Shown: positions 7,978-15,986, numbered from the stretch's first letter. The stretch: 16,211 bases of DNA from CAYJUM01 sp964478915 (GCA_964478915.1 CAYZKG010000060.1:1-16211), one strand, 5' to 3'. Program-made: numbers and translations. Notes: a model not told the origin generated them from the sequence alone.

Positions 7978-7997
7978 GAACCGCCTGACAGCGGTTC
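7978..7997 (-). promoter_or_regulatory. Stem-loop in the leader of the response regulator-zinc ribbon operon
   Basis: GAACCGC (7978-7984) pairs perfectly with GCGGTTC (7991-7997) around a 6-base loop, about 90 bases before the start codon. There is no T-tract after it, so it is not an obvious terminator. It could be a leader structure or a protein-binding dyad. The role is unknown. Confidence 0.4.
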
Positions 7998-8048
7998 GCG
8001 AATGAATAACGGATAATCCCTCTTCAGACGAGTGATGGGCCCGAAGTT

Positions 8049-8064
8049 GGCAAGTGGCATGCCA
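8049..8064 (-). promoter_or_regulatory. Sigma-54 (RpoN) promoter for the response regulator-zinc ribbon operon
   Basis: Minus-strand TGGCATGCCACTTGCC matches TGGCAC-G-N4-TTGC at all but one fixed position (T for C in the -24 block), with exactly 10 bases between GG and GC. The start would be near 8038. The core is partly palindromic, so the plus strand also shows a weaker match. The minus strand has the better -12 (TTGC) and points at a gene. Confidence 0.72.
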
Positions 8065-8176
8065 CCCGGTCTTGGCTCGACGTGTCGAATTCGGCCTGGA
8101 AATTTATTGACTTGCAAGGCTGATGAGTGAGGATAGAAAACAGCGATGAGAGCGGCTCCAAAACGATACGGACAAT

Positions 8177-8218
8177 CGGATACAGAGTATCCAATTCGAG
8201 ACGGCCTGTATCCGAATT
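8177..8218. promoter_or_regulatory. Inverted-repeat cluster, likely activator-binding sites
   Basis: A perfect dyad GGATAC-AGA-GTATCC (8178-8192) is followed by a further GTATCC at 8208-8213. CGGATACA (8177-8184) and TGTATCCG (8207-8214) are also mutual inverted repeats, as are AATTCG (8193-8198) and CGAATT (8213-8218). The cluster begins about 114 bases before the -24 element of the promoter at 8049-8064, as expected for enhancer sites of a sigma-54 activator. It could instead help end transcription of the upstream kinase gene, but no T-tract follows. Confidence 0.5.
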
Positions 8219-8243
8219 CAGCGAAGGGGTCTGTGGGGGAGTC

Positions 8244-9707
8244 CTAAGCGGAAGGCGACACAGGCAGCAGAATGTGAAAGGCGCTTCCTCGACCGGGAGC
8301 ACTTTCGACCGTGACCTTCCCCCCGTGAAGCTCCACGAGATTCTTCACGATCGAGAGACCGAGCCCCAGTCCTTTTGCCCTGCCTTCGATCGAATGGCCT
8401 GCGCGGAAGAACGGATCAAAAACCCGGCTCAAGGCTTCAGGGGGGATCCCGACGCCGGTGTCGATGACCGAGATTTTCGCCCAGCGTGGGCTCTGCTGAG
8501 CGATGCGCACCGCAATGCTCCCTCCCTCCGGCGTGTACTTGATCGCGTTGTCGATCAGGTTCGTGAGGATCTGGCTCAGGCGATCCCGGTCTGCCCGGAT
8601 GGTCAGGTCCGCGACGGTACTGTGTAGGTCCAAACGATGGCGTTTCTCGACGGCAAGCGGCCGCAGTTGCTCCACCACCTCCCCGACCGCTTGCGGCAGC
8701 GCTACCGGTCCGAGCGCCAATTCGATCTTTCCGGCCTCGATCCGGGAAAGATCGAGCAGGTCGGCGATCATGCGGGTGAGCCGTTCGGTGTTTTCACGGA
8801 TTCGCCCCAGGTACCGGTCTTGTTTCTCCCCCAGCGGTCCCGCCAAGCCGGCCCGCATGTTCTCCGTGAAGCCCTTGATGGAGGTGAGCGGCGTTCGCAG
8901 CTCATGGGAGACGTGGGAGAGGAACTGGGACTTGAGCCTGTCCAGCTCAAGCAGCTTCTTGTTGCTTTCCTCCAGTTCCCGGTTGAGCCGGGCCAACTGG
9001 GCGGTCCGCTGCTGGACTTTTGCCTCCAGATTCACGTTCAAATCCGTAATTTGTTGATAGGCCGAGGCGTTATCAATGGCGATGGCGGCCTGAGAAGCAA
9101 AGGCCGTCATCAGCTCCATTTCATGCTCCGTGAAGAGGTTGGCAATCAGCCGATTGTCCAGGTAGAGGACCCCCAGCACCTTGTCCTGCCGCTTCAGCGG
9201 GACACAAAGAATGGAGCGTAAGCCGTACCGCACGACGCTTTCCTGTATCTGAAATCGTGGATCCGCTTGAGCGTCAGTGGTGACCACACCGGTCCCGTCG
9301 CGCTCCACCTGTCCGATGAGGCTGCGGCTGAATTCGAACGCCTTGGTGTGAAGCTCCTCTTTCTCAACTCCCCTGGCTACCCTCACCTGGAGGTGGTCCT
9401 GCTCATAGAGCAGGAGGAATCCCTTCTCAGCCCCCACGACGCCGATCGCCGCGTCCAAGATCTGATCCAGCAGCTCCTCCACGTTCAGAATCGCGCTGAT
9501 GCTGCGGCAGACCTGGAGCAGGGAGCTGAGTTTTCTCATCGCAGCCAGGGTCTGCTGGTCCTGCACCTCAATCTGTTGCGCGTTTTCGGTCCGGTGGTCA
9601 GGCAGTCCGAGGAGCTTCTGGGTCGTGGCCAGATCATGCTGTGCGCCCAGTTCCAGAAATATCTCTCTGGCCTTCGCGAGGTATGCTTTCGCCTGTTCCA
9701 TGCCCAT
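8244..9707 (-). CDS. GAF-domain sensor histidine kinase with an N-terminal TPR remnant
   Basis: A 487-residue soluble kinase. Residues 4-36 (EQAKAYLAKAREIFLELGA, then QHDLATTQKLLG) read as one tetratricopeptide unit. A linker follows, then a GAF domain (about 65-215), a coiled-coil segment (about 222-258), HisKA with phospho-accepting H268 (SHVSHELRTPL), and a HATPase domain with N383/N387, DTGVGIP, FDPFFRAG and GLGLGLSIV. No membrane segment is seen. The ATG at 9707 follows the flavoenzyme stop after one codon; a second ATG at 9701 is an alternative start and has the better-placed GAGAG. Both genes read in the same frame. The TPR unit strongly resembles the last TPR of the Ser/Thr kinase encoded two genes upstream, suggesting this was once its C-terminal half. 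The receiver protein at 7515-7892 is a likely but unproven target. Confidence 0.9.
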   Translation of the reverse strand: MGMEQAKAYLAKAREIFLELGAQHDLATTQKLLGLPDHRTENAQQIEVQDQQTLAAMRKLSSLLQVCRSISAILNVEELLDQILDAAIGVVGAEKGFLLLYEQDHLQVRVARGVEKEELHTKAFEFSRSLIGQVERDGTGVVTTDAQADPRFQIQESVVRYGLRSILCVPLKRQDKVLGVLYLDNRLIANLFTEHEMELMTAFASQAAIAIDNASAYQQITDLNVNLEAKVQQRTAQLARLNRELEESNKKLLELDRLKSQFLSHVSHELRTPLTSIKGFTENMRAGLAGPLGEKQDRYLGRIRENTERLTRMIADLLDLSRIEAGKIELALGPVALPQAVGEVVEQLRPLAVEKRHRLDLHSTVADLTIRADRDRLSQILTNLIDNAIKYTPEGGSIAVRIAQQSPRWAKISVIDTGVGIPPEALSRVFDPFFRAGHSIEGRAKGLGLGLSIVKNLVELHGGKVTVESAPGRGSAFHILLPVSPSA

Positions 9708-9710
9708 CTC

Positions 9711-10892
9711 TCAGGAATCGGCTCTGACTACACTCTTTCTCATGCTCTTGAACCGTAACAGCTTCAGGTAGGACAACGGATTGCTCAGGATACCCCGATA
9801 GGTTTTATCTCCCATAATGACGTCGGTCACCGCTTCACTGAATCGCTGCCCGTAATGCTGAAACAGCCATCTCTGCAGATTGGGCGAGTCGTACAAGGCT
9901 CGCGCGAGCAGTCTGCCTATGCGGAGTTCGGGCAGAATGCTCTTTGCCAACTCTGTCTGATAGGCTTCGGCGACGCGGGATTCTTTGAAGTCCGCGCCAA
10001 CCAGCGCTTGTGCCGCCATCTGAGCGCTCTGTATCGCAAAGGTGATCCCTTCTCCCGTCACGGGGTCAGCCAGTCCGGCCGCATCGCCGGTGAGAATGAT
10101 CCGCCTGTCAACCAAAGGCCCTCTGCGGGGTCTGACCGGGATGAGAAATCCGTGCCGTTCGATGTTCTGCGTCTGCTCGATGCCGATCAGGTGGAGATAG
10201 CGCGCGAACATGTCGTTCAGGTTGACCGGCGCCCGCCGCATCGTCAGCACGCCGATGGACAAGTGGCTTCTCTTGGGAAACACCCAGGCGTAGCCGAACG
10301 GGACTACGCCAAAATCAAACCGGGCCGTCTGGCTGAATCGTTCCAGATCATGGTCGGACACGGACACTTCGCATTCCAGGGCCGGGATCAGTTGCCGCCC
10401 GTCTCGCGGGCCGGCCTTCCGGGCCAGCATTCCCGTGGCCCCGTCTGCCGCGACGACGAATCGCGCTCGGATCGTTCCCTTGGTCGTCTCAAGCTTCACC
10501 GACTCGCCATCAGCAACGACATCCACCACTTCACTATTCTCACGGATCTCCGCTCCGGCAGCCTTTGCTGCCGCCACAACCGAAAAGTCAAATTCCGAGC
10601 GCATGGTCATCGACACGATCGGCTCTGTCCGTCTGGTCAGAAAATGGAGCCCTGCGTCGAGCACGTTTAACTCCGCGGTGTGACACTGCCGTTGAATCGC
10701 TCCTTCGACATCCACCGGCAAGAGGCGAATCGCCCGTCGCACGACGCCGCCCCCGCACGTTTTGTACCGGGGCAAGCCGGCTTTCTCGATCAGCGCGACC
10801 CGAGCCCCGGCTGTCGCTAAAGGAAGCGCGGCGGACGCCCCAGCCGGGCCGCTCCCGATCACGGCGACATCGTATGTGTGGTAAGACGGCAA
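9711..10892 (-). CDS. Geranylgeranyl-reductase-family FAD-dependent oxidoreductase
   Basis: A 393-residue flavoprotein of the family that saturates isoprenoid double bonds (plant and bacterial ChlP, archaeal lipid reductases); several bacterial members have other or unknown substrates. The FAD-binding start VIGSGPAGAS (G13, G15, G18) is followed by KTCGGGV with C46. The family motif PFGYAWVFPK is at about 198-207. The second FAD motif, ILTGDAAGLADPVTGEGI, has G269-D270. No membrane segment is clear, though the C-terminus is basic and hydrophobic and may touch membranes. The start is a TTG at 10892 behind a GAGG about 9 bases upstream; no ATG exists between it and the in-frame stop upstream. 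It sits 13 bases after a Ser/Thr kinase gene and 3 bases before a histidine kinase gene, an odd place for an enzyme. The substrate is unknown. Confidence 0.87.
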   Translation of the reverse strand: MPSYHTYDVAVIGSGPAGASAALPLATAGARVALIEKAGLPRYKTCGGGVVRRAIRLLPVDVEGAIQRQCHTAELNVLDAGLHFLTRRTEPIVSMTMRSEFDFSVVAAAKAAGAEIRENSEVVDVVADGESVKLETTKGTIRARFVVAADGATGMLARKAGPRDGRQLIPALECEVSVSDHDLERFSQTARFDFGVVPFGYAWVFPKRSHLSIGVLTMRRAPVNLNDMFARYLHLIGIEQTQNIERHGFLIPVRPRRGPLVDRRIILTGDAAGLADPVTGEGITFAIQSAQMAAQALVGADFKESRVAEAYQTELAKSILPELRIGRLLARALYDSPNLQRWLFQHYGQRFSEAVTDVIMGDKTYRGILSNPLSYLKLLRFKSMRKSVVRADS

Positions 10893-10905
10893 GCTGATGA
10901 CCTCG

Positions 10906-13900
10906 TCAGCTCCTCTGCTTGTTCAGCAGGCACCTCCCGAACTCGAGATAGGTCCGCCCGAGCTCGTACCGGGCGCCAAGTTCGGTCGCGATGTCCAGAC
11001 TTTTTTGCAATGAGCGCTTCGCAGGTATTTTCTTTCCCACGGTCCACTCATACATACCCTTGACTCTGTAAGCGGGGACGCTCCAGTTCTTGAATAGCTT
11101 CGCAAGGATGAGCGCTACAGTGAGGCATCGCCGGGCTTTTTTGAGATAAACCTTTCGCTTGGCTTCATCGGCCCGCGCGGCCTGGAGGTATGCTTCCGCG
11201 AGGACCACATAGGTGCCAGTACTGAGGTCGTGCAGCAACGTATTTTGCTCGATAATGGCACGGCTTTTTTCCAGCGCGGTCATGGCTTCATCGATTTGAC
11301 CTTTTTTAAAATAGATCTCACCCACAAGTCGAAGACTCATCGCCGTAATCAGGTTGTCTCCTGCCACTTCACACTGGCGGACAGCTTGTTGGGCATGGTT
11401 CAAGGCTTCTGTAATTCTCCCTTGAGGCAAGTAACCGAAAGCAAAAATGCACTGTGCCCAGCCGAAGCCATGTATGTTTTTTACCGCTTCAGCGATACGC
11501 TGAACTAACTTCCCGCACTCGATGGTCTTCTCGAACTCGCCTTTCGCTAAATGGACGAGAGACAGATGCCCATAGGCCACTTCCACCTGCCAGAGATTGC
11601 CGACCTTCATCATCTCATCGGCCGCCTTGAGGAAATAGTCCATGGCCGTATTCCACTCAGCTCGGTAGTAATGCGCCATCCCCATGGCCAGGAGCGCTTC
11701 ACCGGCGGCGCGGGGTCCTTGCTCCGGCCTCTCACGCAGCCGTAATGCCTTTTCCGCGTACTTTAACGCTCTCCGGTGCATCCCGATCGCACTGCAGACT
11801 TTTTCATGGTTCACATAGGCGATCGTGAGAAACTCGATGTCCCCGAGCTGCTCGGCTACGTTCAACTGTTTCAAATGAACCTGAATGGACCGCTTCATGT
11901 CGATGAAATAGTAGTAATAAAACAGTGGCTCGAATAACCTCACCGCCTCCAGCTTTCGGGGATCTTCGGATCGTTTCCTGAGGAACAGCCGTGGCAGATA
12001 GGTGTGCCCGGCCTGTTTCACAGTTTCCCAGAGAATGGAGCCCATGACGCCGACCACGGTTTTGGGCTGCCGAATGCCTAGGGCTGAGAGCCCGTTTCCC
12101 AGGTGTTCAAGCGTTTCCTCCGGACTCCCTTGCCTGAAAAAGACGGTCCCGATCTTGGTTTCCACCCGGGAGATGTCCGGCTTCTCCGTGAGGAATGGTC
12201 TCACCTCAAAATAGTACTTGTTGGCATCCCCGTAGCGTCCCAGGAAGAAATTCACGTCACCCAGCTTTTCCTTCAGGCTCAATGACAGTTGCGCAGCGCT
12301 TGCTCCCTCAATGGCGATCCCCTCTTCCATGAGTCGCAAAGCGGTTTCGTAAAAATGGGCAGCCTCAGAGTTCGCGTAGGTCTGCTTGGCCAGGTCTCCG
12401 GCCGTGATGGAATAGCGCAGAGCTTTGTGTTGGTCCGTTCCCCTGATAAAGTGGATCGCCAGTTCGAAAATGACGTCCTGCAGCCGATCCCGGTAGCGAC
12501 CCTCGAGAGATTCAGCAATTTTTTGGTGAAGTTCTTGTTTGATGGCGGGATCGATTCTCTCGTAGAGCGTTTCCAGAATTTTGTCGTGGGCGAACGTGTA
12601 TCCTTGCTCACCGGTAGGCGTAACTCTCGGCAAAATGATGTGGTAGTGGCTTGCCTCGTCGATATTGCGTAGGATCTGCGCCGGCTCTTGCGGCGTGATA
12701 TGCAGAAGGTCCTCAAAGGTAAAATCCCGCCCGATGACCGCGGCATAACTCAAGACGTCCAGGCTCTCTTCCTCTATGTGAGTAAGCCGTTGAACAATAA
12801 CCTCGTCCACCTGCGAAGACACCGAGACCTGATCGACTTTGCCAGGATCGAATTTCCAACCGTCCCGGTCTAACGCCAAGACACCGCCCTGCAGGAAGGC
12901 CTTTAACATCTCCAGTATGAAGAACGGATTGCCCGTCGTCTTCTCATAGATGACCTGAGCGAGCAACCGCGCTTCAGCCTTCTGCATGTTCAGCAATTCC
13001 AGCAGCAGCGTACGTAAGTCCTGTAGCGAGAGAAACTGTAACTTGATCTCCTTGAAGGCGTTCTTCCAGATCTGCAAGAACGTGTGGAGCGGGTGGCCCT
13101 GAGTGACCTGTGAATCGCGATATGTCCCGACTATGAAGAGATGTGATGACGGAACCTTGGCAAAGGTTCGTTCCAGTAACTGAAGCGTCCCGCCGTCGAT
13201 CCATTGGAGATCATCCAAAAACAGCAAGACCGGAAGGCGCGGATTCCCCAGGGAGACCAGAAAATCTGAGGCCACGCTGAGGAATCGCTCGACCTGTTTG
13301 TCTTCCTCCCACGAAACTGTTGCAAGATGGGGAGGTTCGCCGATGAGCGTTTTGATCTCGGGCAGGATCCTCGTTAATTCCTCTCCCATCTCGCCGATGG
13401 CTCCCTTGATCCTCTCGACCGCCAGCCGTCGCTTCTCCGGATTGAGATTCTCCACCTGCTGGAGATATTCCTGAACGGCCTCAACGAACGGCGAATAAGG
13501 AAAGGCGCGGGAATATTCATTACACTTTCCCGAGATAAATGCCCCGCCTCGTTCATTGACGTAACCTCTCATTTCATTCACAAGGCGGCTTTTGCCAATG
13601 CCTGGCTCTCCGGCAATCATCACGATCTGGCCGTGTCCCGCTGCGGCTCGGTCGAACGCCGTTTGCAGTTCGGCCAGCTCACTGTGTCTTCCAACGACTC
13701 TGGCGTGAAAGGAAATGGGTTGCCCGGGCCTATCAGCCCGAGCTAACGGGAAGTGTACGGATTCGCTCCCTGCCAATACGGCCTGGTAATACTCGGTGAG
13801 ATCCTCGAGAAGACCTGTCGCAGTTTGATATCGCTCTTGAGGATCCTTTCGGAGCAATTTCAAGACGATTTCTTCGAGAAGCGGGGGAATGTTCGGGTTG

Positions 13901-14604
13901 ACCTGCCGCGGCGGGGCTGGAAGCTTGGCGACGTGCTGATGAATGAGCGCCCCTGCATCCGTGCCTTGAAACGGTGGCGCGCCCGTCAGGAGCTCGTAAA
14001 ACATCACCCCGAGGGCATAGAGGTCCGCCCTGTAATCGATGGGCACCTGAAGAATCCCGGTCTGCTCCGGCGCCATGTAAAAGAAGCTGCCGACGACGCT
14101 CTTCGACGCAAACCGGTCGGCCATACTGACCACCCAAGCCAGCCCGAAATCCAAGACCTTCACGGAGTCCTCTGGTTGGCGGGCGAGCATGATATTTGCG
14201 GGCTTGAGGTCACGATGGATCATGCCATGCTGATGCACGTGTTCTAGCGCCTCGGTAATTTGCATCACGATGGACACGGCCTCTCCGGGATCGAGGGCGG
14301 TCCGATTTTTAATGTACGTGGCAAGCGAGACGCCCGGGATGAGTTCCATGATGAGATAACACGTGCCATTGTGCTGTCCCACTTCATAGAACTTGACGAT
14401 ACGGGGGTGATTGAGCTTGGCCAGCATGGACACTTCTTGCTGCACACGAAGGAATCGCTCCAGCCCTCCCCGGTACTCAAACAGCTTGACCGCGACGGGT
14501 CGTGCTTCGGTCGTGTCGATACCCTCATAGACGGTGCTGAAGCTGCCCTTGCCGATTTCCCTTATGAGACGATAGCGATTCTGAACAATGTCGGTGGGAA
14601 TCAT
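10906..14604 (-). CDS. Ser/Thr protein kinase fused to AAA-type ATPase and TPR repeats (PknK/HstK-like)
   Basis: A 1232-residue signalling protein. The kinase domain spans about residues 11-270: glycine loop GKGSFSTV (18-25), K40 in VAVK, catalytic HRDLKPAN with D132, DFG 152-154, and APE 178-180. All catalytic residues are intact. Next is a predicted ATPase module (about 300-580) opening VVGRHSELAEL, with Walker A GEPGIGKS (332-339), Walker B LLFLDD (460-465) and a TGNPFF motif near 557. A helical region follows, then many TPR-like repeats from about 710 to the end. This layout matches the front half of Ser/Thr-His dual kinases such as cyanobacterial HstK, but here the GAF and histidine kinase domains are absent and encoded separately at 8244-9707. 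No transmembrane helix is evident. The ribosome site is weak. A sigma-70-like promoter lies about 100 bases upstream. It heads an operon with the flavoenzyme and the histidine kinase. Confidence 0.93.
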   Translation of the reverse strand: MIPTDIVQNRYRLIREIGKGSFSTVYEGIDTTEARPVAVKLFEYRGGLERFLRVQQEVSMLAKLNHPRIVKFYEVGQHNGTCYLIMELIPGVSLATYIKNRTALDPGEAVSIVMQITEALEHVHQHGMIHRDLKPANIMLARQPEDSVKVLDFGLAWVVSMADRFASKSVVGSFFYMAPEQTGILQVPIDYRADLYALGVMFYELLTGAPPFQGTDAGALIHQHVAKLPAPPRQVNPNIPPLLEEIVLKLLRKDPQERYQTATGLLEDLTEYYQAVLAGSESVHFPLARADRPGQPISFHARVVGRHSELAELQTAFDRAAAGHGQIVMIAGEPGIGKSRLVNEMRGYVNERGGAFISGKCNEYSRAFPYSPFVEAVQEYLQQVENLNPEKRRLAVERIKGAIGEMGEELTRILPEIKTLIGEPPHLATVSWEEDKQVERFLSVASDFLVSLGNPRLPVLLFLDDLQWIDGGTLQLLERTFAKVPSSHLFIVGTYRDSQVTQGHPLHTFLQIWKNAFKEIKLQFLSLQDLRTLLLELLNMQKAEARLLAQVIYEKTTGNPFFILEMLKAFLQGGVLALDRDGWKFDPGKVDQVSVSSQVDEVIVQRLTHIEEESLDVLSYAAVIGRDFTFEDLLHITPQEPAQILRNIDEASHYHIILPRVTPTGEQGYTFAHDKILETLYERIDPAIKQELHQKIAESLEGRYRDRLQDVIFELAIHFIRGTDQHKALRYSITAGDLAKQTYANSEAAHFYETALRLMEEGIAIEGASAAQLSLSLKEKLGDVNFFLGRYGDANKYYFEVRPFLTEKPDISRVETKIGTVFFRQGSPEETLEHLGNGLSALGIRQPKTVVGVMGSILWETVKQAGHTYLPRLFLRKRSEDPRKLEAVRLFEPLFYYYYFIDMKRSIQVHLKQLNVAEQLGDIEFLTIAYVNHEKVCSAIGMHRRALKYAEKALRLRERPEQGPRAAGEALLAMGMAHYYRAEWNTAMDYFLKAADEMMKVGNLWQVEVAYGHLSLVHLAKGEFEKTIECGKLVQRIAEAVKNIHGFGWAQCIFAFGYLPQGRITEALNHAQQAVRQCEVAGDNLITAMSLRLVGEIYFKKGQIDEAMTALEKSRAIIEQNTLLHDLSTGTYVVLAEAYLQAARADEAKRKVYLKKARRCLTVALILAKLFKNWSVPAYRVKGMYEWTVGKKIPAKRSLQKSLDIATELGARYELGRTYLEFGRCLLNKQRS

Positions 14605-14710
14605 GTCACAACTCGTTTGTGGGGGACGGCCGGCGCGGGGACATGATGACGACGACGGTCCAACGAAAAGAGGCGTGGAAATTGAATCAGTCTTCGGTCA
14701 GCAACGGTCG

Positions 14711-14739
14711 ATTATATATCGAAATGATAGCTGTCCCAA
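14711..14739 (-). promoter_or_regulatory. Sigma-70-type promoter for the Ser/Thr kinase operon
   Basis: Minus strand: -35 TTGGGA (14739-14734), a 17-base spacer, and a perfect -10 TATAAT (14716-14711). It overlaps the last codons and stop of the radical SAM gene. Transcription would start near 14704, giving a leader of about 100 bases. The remaining gap down to 14605 shows nothing else recognisable. Confidence 0.65.
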
Positions 14740-15986
14740 CTGGTCTTGGCGCCCAACAGGGCGGCCTTCCAATTGCCGGACTTCAGTCTCTCGCGGATCC
14801 TTTTGAGCGTTGGTGAGAAGGCGAAGTACTCTTTGTAGGCATTGTTCACAGTAGTCTGCAGTTCTTCCTGGGTCATCCGTACCGGTTTGAAGACTGCATG
14901 GAAGGCGTCGTATTTGCTCCAATCAAACGTGGTGATCCGCCCTTCGTCGCGGAATTTTGGAAACAGTCTGGTGTCGGGAAACGGCGTTAAGATGGTGAAC
15001 TGGCACATATCGAGATTGTTGCGCAGGGCAAACTCCAGTGTTCGCTTCACGACATCGGGGGTATCCGTGTCGAATCCGAAGATGAAGGAGCCGATGATGA
15101 ACACGCCGTGGTCATGCAGGCGTTTGATGGCGGTTTCATATTTCTCGACCTTGAACTTTTTTTCGCAAAAGTCGAGGGTGTGTTGATCGATGCTCTCGAA
15201 GCCGATGAACACCACGCGACACCCGCTTTTGACCGCCGGCTTCAGAAGTGCATCCTCCATGCCCAGCTTAATGGTCACCTGACTGCCCCATCGGATGTCG
15301 AGCGGCGTGATGGCGGCGAAGAACTTCCTGGCCCGCTCGCCATTGGCCACCAGATTGTCGTCAGCGAACAGGAAGTACTTCGAGACCGCTCTGCGCATCT
15401 CGATCTCCCGGACGATATCGTCAATGGCGCGATACCGCATACCGGCCCCGTTGAAAGCCGTGACCGAACAAAAATTACAATTGACCGGGCAGCCTCGTCC
15501 GGTTTGGATGAAATTTTTGATGATGTATCGGCCCCTGTCCACGATGGAGGGCGGCCTGGCCAAGCTGTTCGTGACATCAGGAAGTGTCTCAGCAATGTAC
15601 TTTCGCTGCAGCCGGTGGCGCTTGAAGTCATGTATGATCCGGCCCCACAGCTCATCGGCCTCCCCGATGGCCACCGCATCTGCATATTGGAGTCCCTCGT
15701 CCGGGAGCGTCGAGGGGTGAATCCCGCCCAGCACGACCTTCACTCCGAGCTCGCGGTACTGCTGCGCTATCTCATAGGCGCGCGGCGCGGCCGGCGTCAT
15801 CACGGAGATCCCAACGAGATCCGTGGGGCCGTACTCGATCTCATCCACGTTTTCATCCACTATCTCGACCTCGATATCGTCCGGGGTGAGCGCGGCCAGG
15901 CGATACAGTCCGAGCATCGGCATCCGGTAGATGGAGATGCTCCACAGGCCCCGTCGCCATCGTGGGTAGATCAGCGTGATTTTCAT
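14712..15986 (-). CDS. B12-binding-type radical SAM protein (DUF4070-like C-terminus)
   Basis: A 424-residue protein. Residues 1 to about 135 form a Rossmann-like domain of the cobalamin-binding family (DLVGISVMTPAAPRAYEIA, VVLGGIHPS, VAIGEADELW). It lacks the classical DxHxxG cobalamin ligand, as do many members. The radical SAM core follows, with the 4Fe-4S cysteines C166, C170 and C173 (GRGCPVNCNFC). A C-terminal segment with FTILTPFPDTRLF and FKPVRMTQEEL resembles the region found in hopanoid-associated and related enzymes. Family members transfer methyl groups or rearrange lipids, tetrapyrroles and antibiotics using 5'-deoxyadenosyl radical chemistry. The gene starts 18 bases after the stop of a desaturase-like flavoenzyme, so they probably share an operon and pathway. 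HpnP- or HpnJ-like hopanoid chemistry is possible, but the substrate cannot be told from sequence. Confidence 0.9.
   Translation of the reverse strand: MKITLIYPRWRRGLWSISIYRMPMLGLYRLAALTPDDIEVEIVDENVDEIEYGPTDLVGISVMTPAAPRAYEIAQQYRELGVKVVLGGIHPSTLPDEGLQYADAVAIGEADELWGRIIHDFKRHRLQRKYIAETLPDVTNSLARPPSIVDRGRYIIKNFIQTGRGCPVNCNFCSVTAFNGAGMRYRAIDDIVREIEMRRAVSKYFLFADDNLVANGERARKFFAAITPLDIRWGSQVTIKLGMEDALLKPAVKSGCRVVFIGFESIDQHTLDFCEKKFKVEKYETAIKRLHDHGVFIIGSFIFGFDTDTPDVVKRTLEFALRNNLDMCQFTILTPFPDTRLFPKFRDEGRITTFDWSKYDAFHAVFKPVRMTQEELQTTVNNAYKEYFAFSPTLKRIRERLKSGNWKAALLGAKTSWDSYHFDI

Larger units (their letters stand above)
7893..8243. other. Long noncoding regulatory region between the histidine kinase and response regulator genes
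   Basis: About 350 bases without a convincing gene. Seen from the minus strand it contains, in order, a block of GTATCC/GGATAC half-sites (8177-8218), a sigma-54-type promoter (8049-8064), a roughly 146-base leader with a hairpin (7978-7997), and the ribosome site GGAGG before 7892. ORFs crossing it lack family features. No clear terminator for the upstream kinase gene is visible. Confidence 0.7.

Noticed and set aside
8049..8064. Plus-strand reading of the same sigma-54 site
   Set aside because: The core is partly palindromic, but the plus-strand -12 is ATGC rather than TTGC, and it would transcribe against the kinase gene with no gene downstream.
7893..8117. 75-residue N-terminal extension of the response regulator
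   Set aside because: The frame is open, but the sequence is not protein-like and contains the sigma-54-type promoter. The ATG at 7892 has GGAGG in front and matches the receiver start.
8178..8192. GGATAC-AGA-GTATCC as a rho-independent terminator for the histidine kinase gene
   Set aside because: The stem is only 6 bp and not GC-rich, and no T-tract follows on the minus strand. Extra half-sites beside it suit protein binding better.
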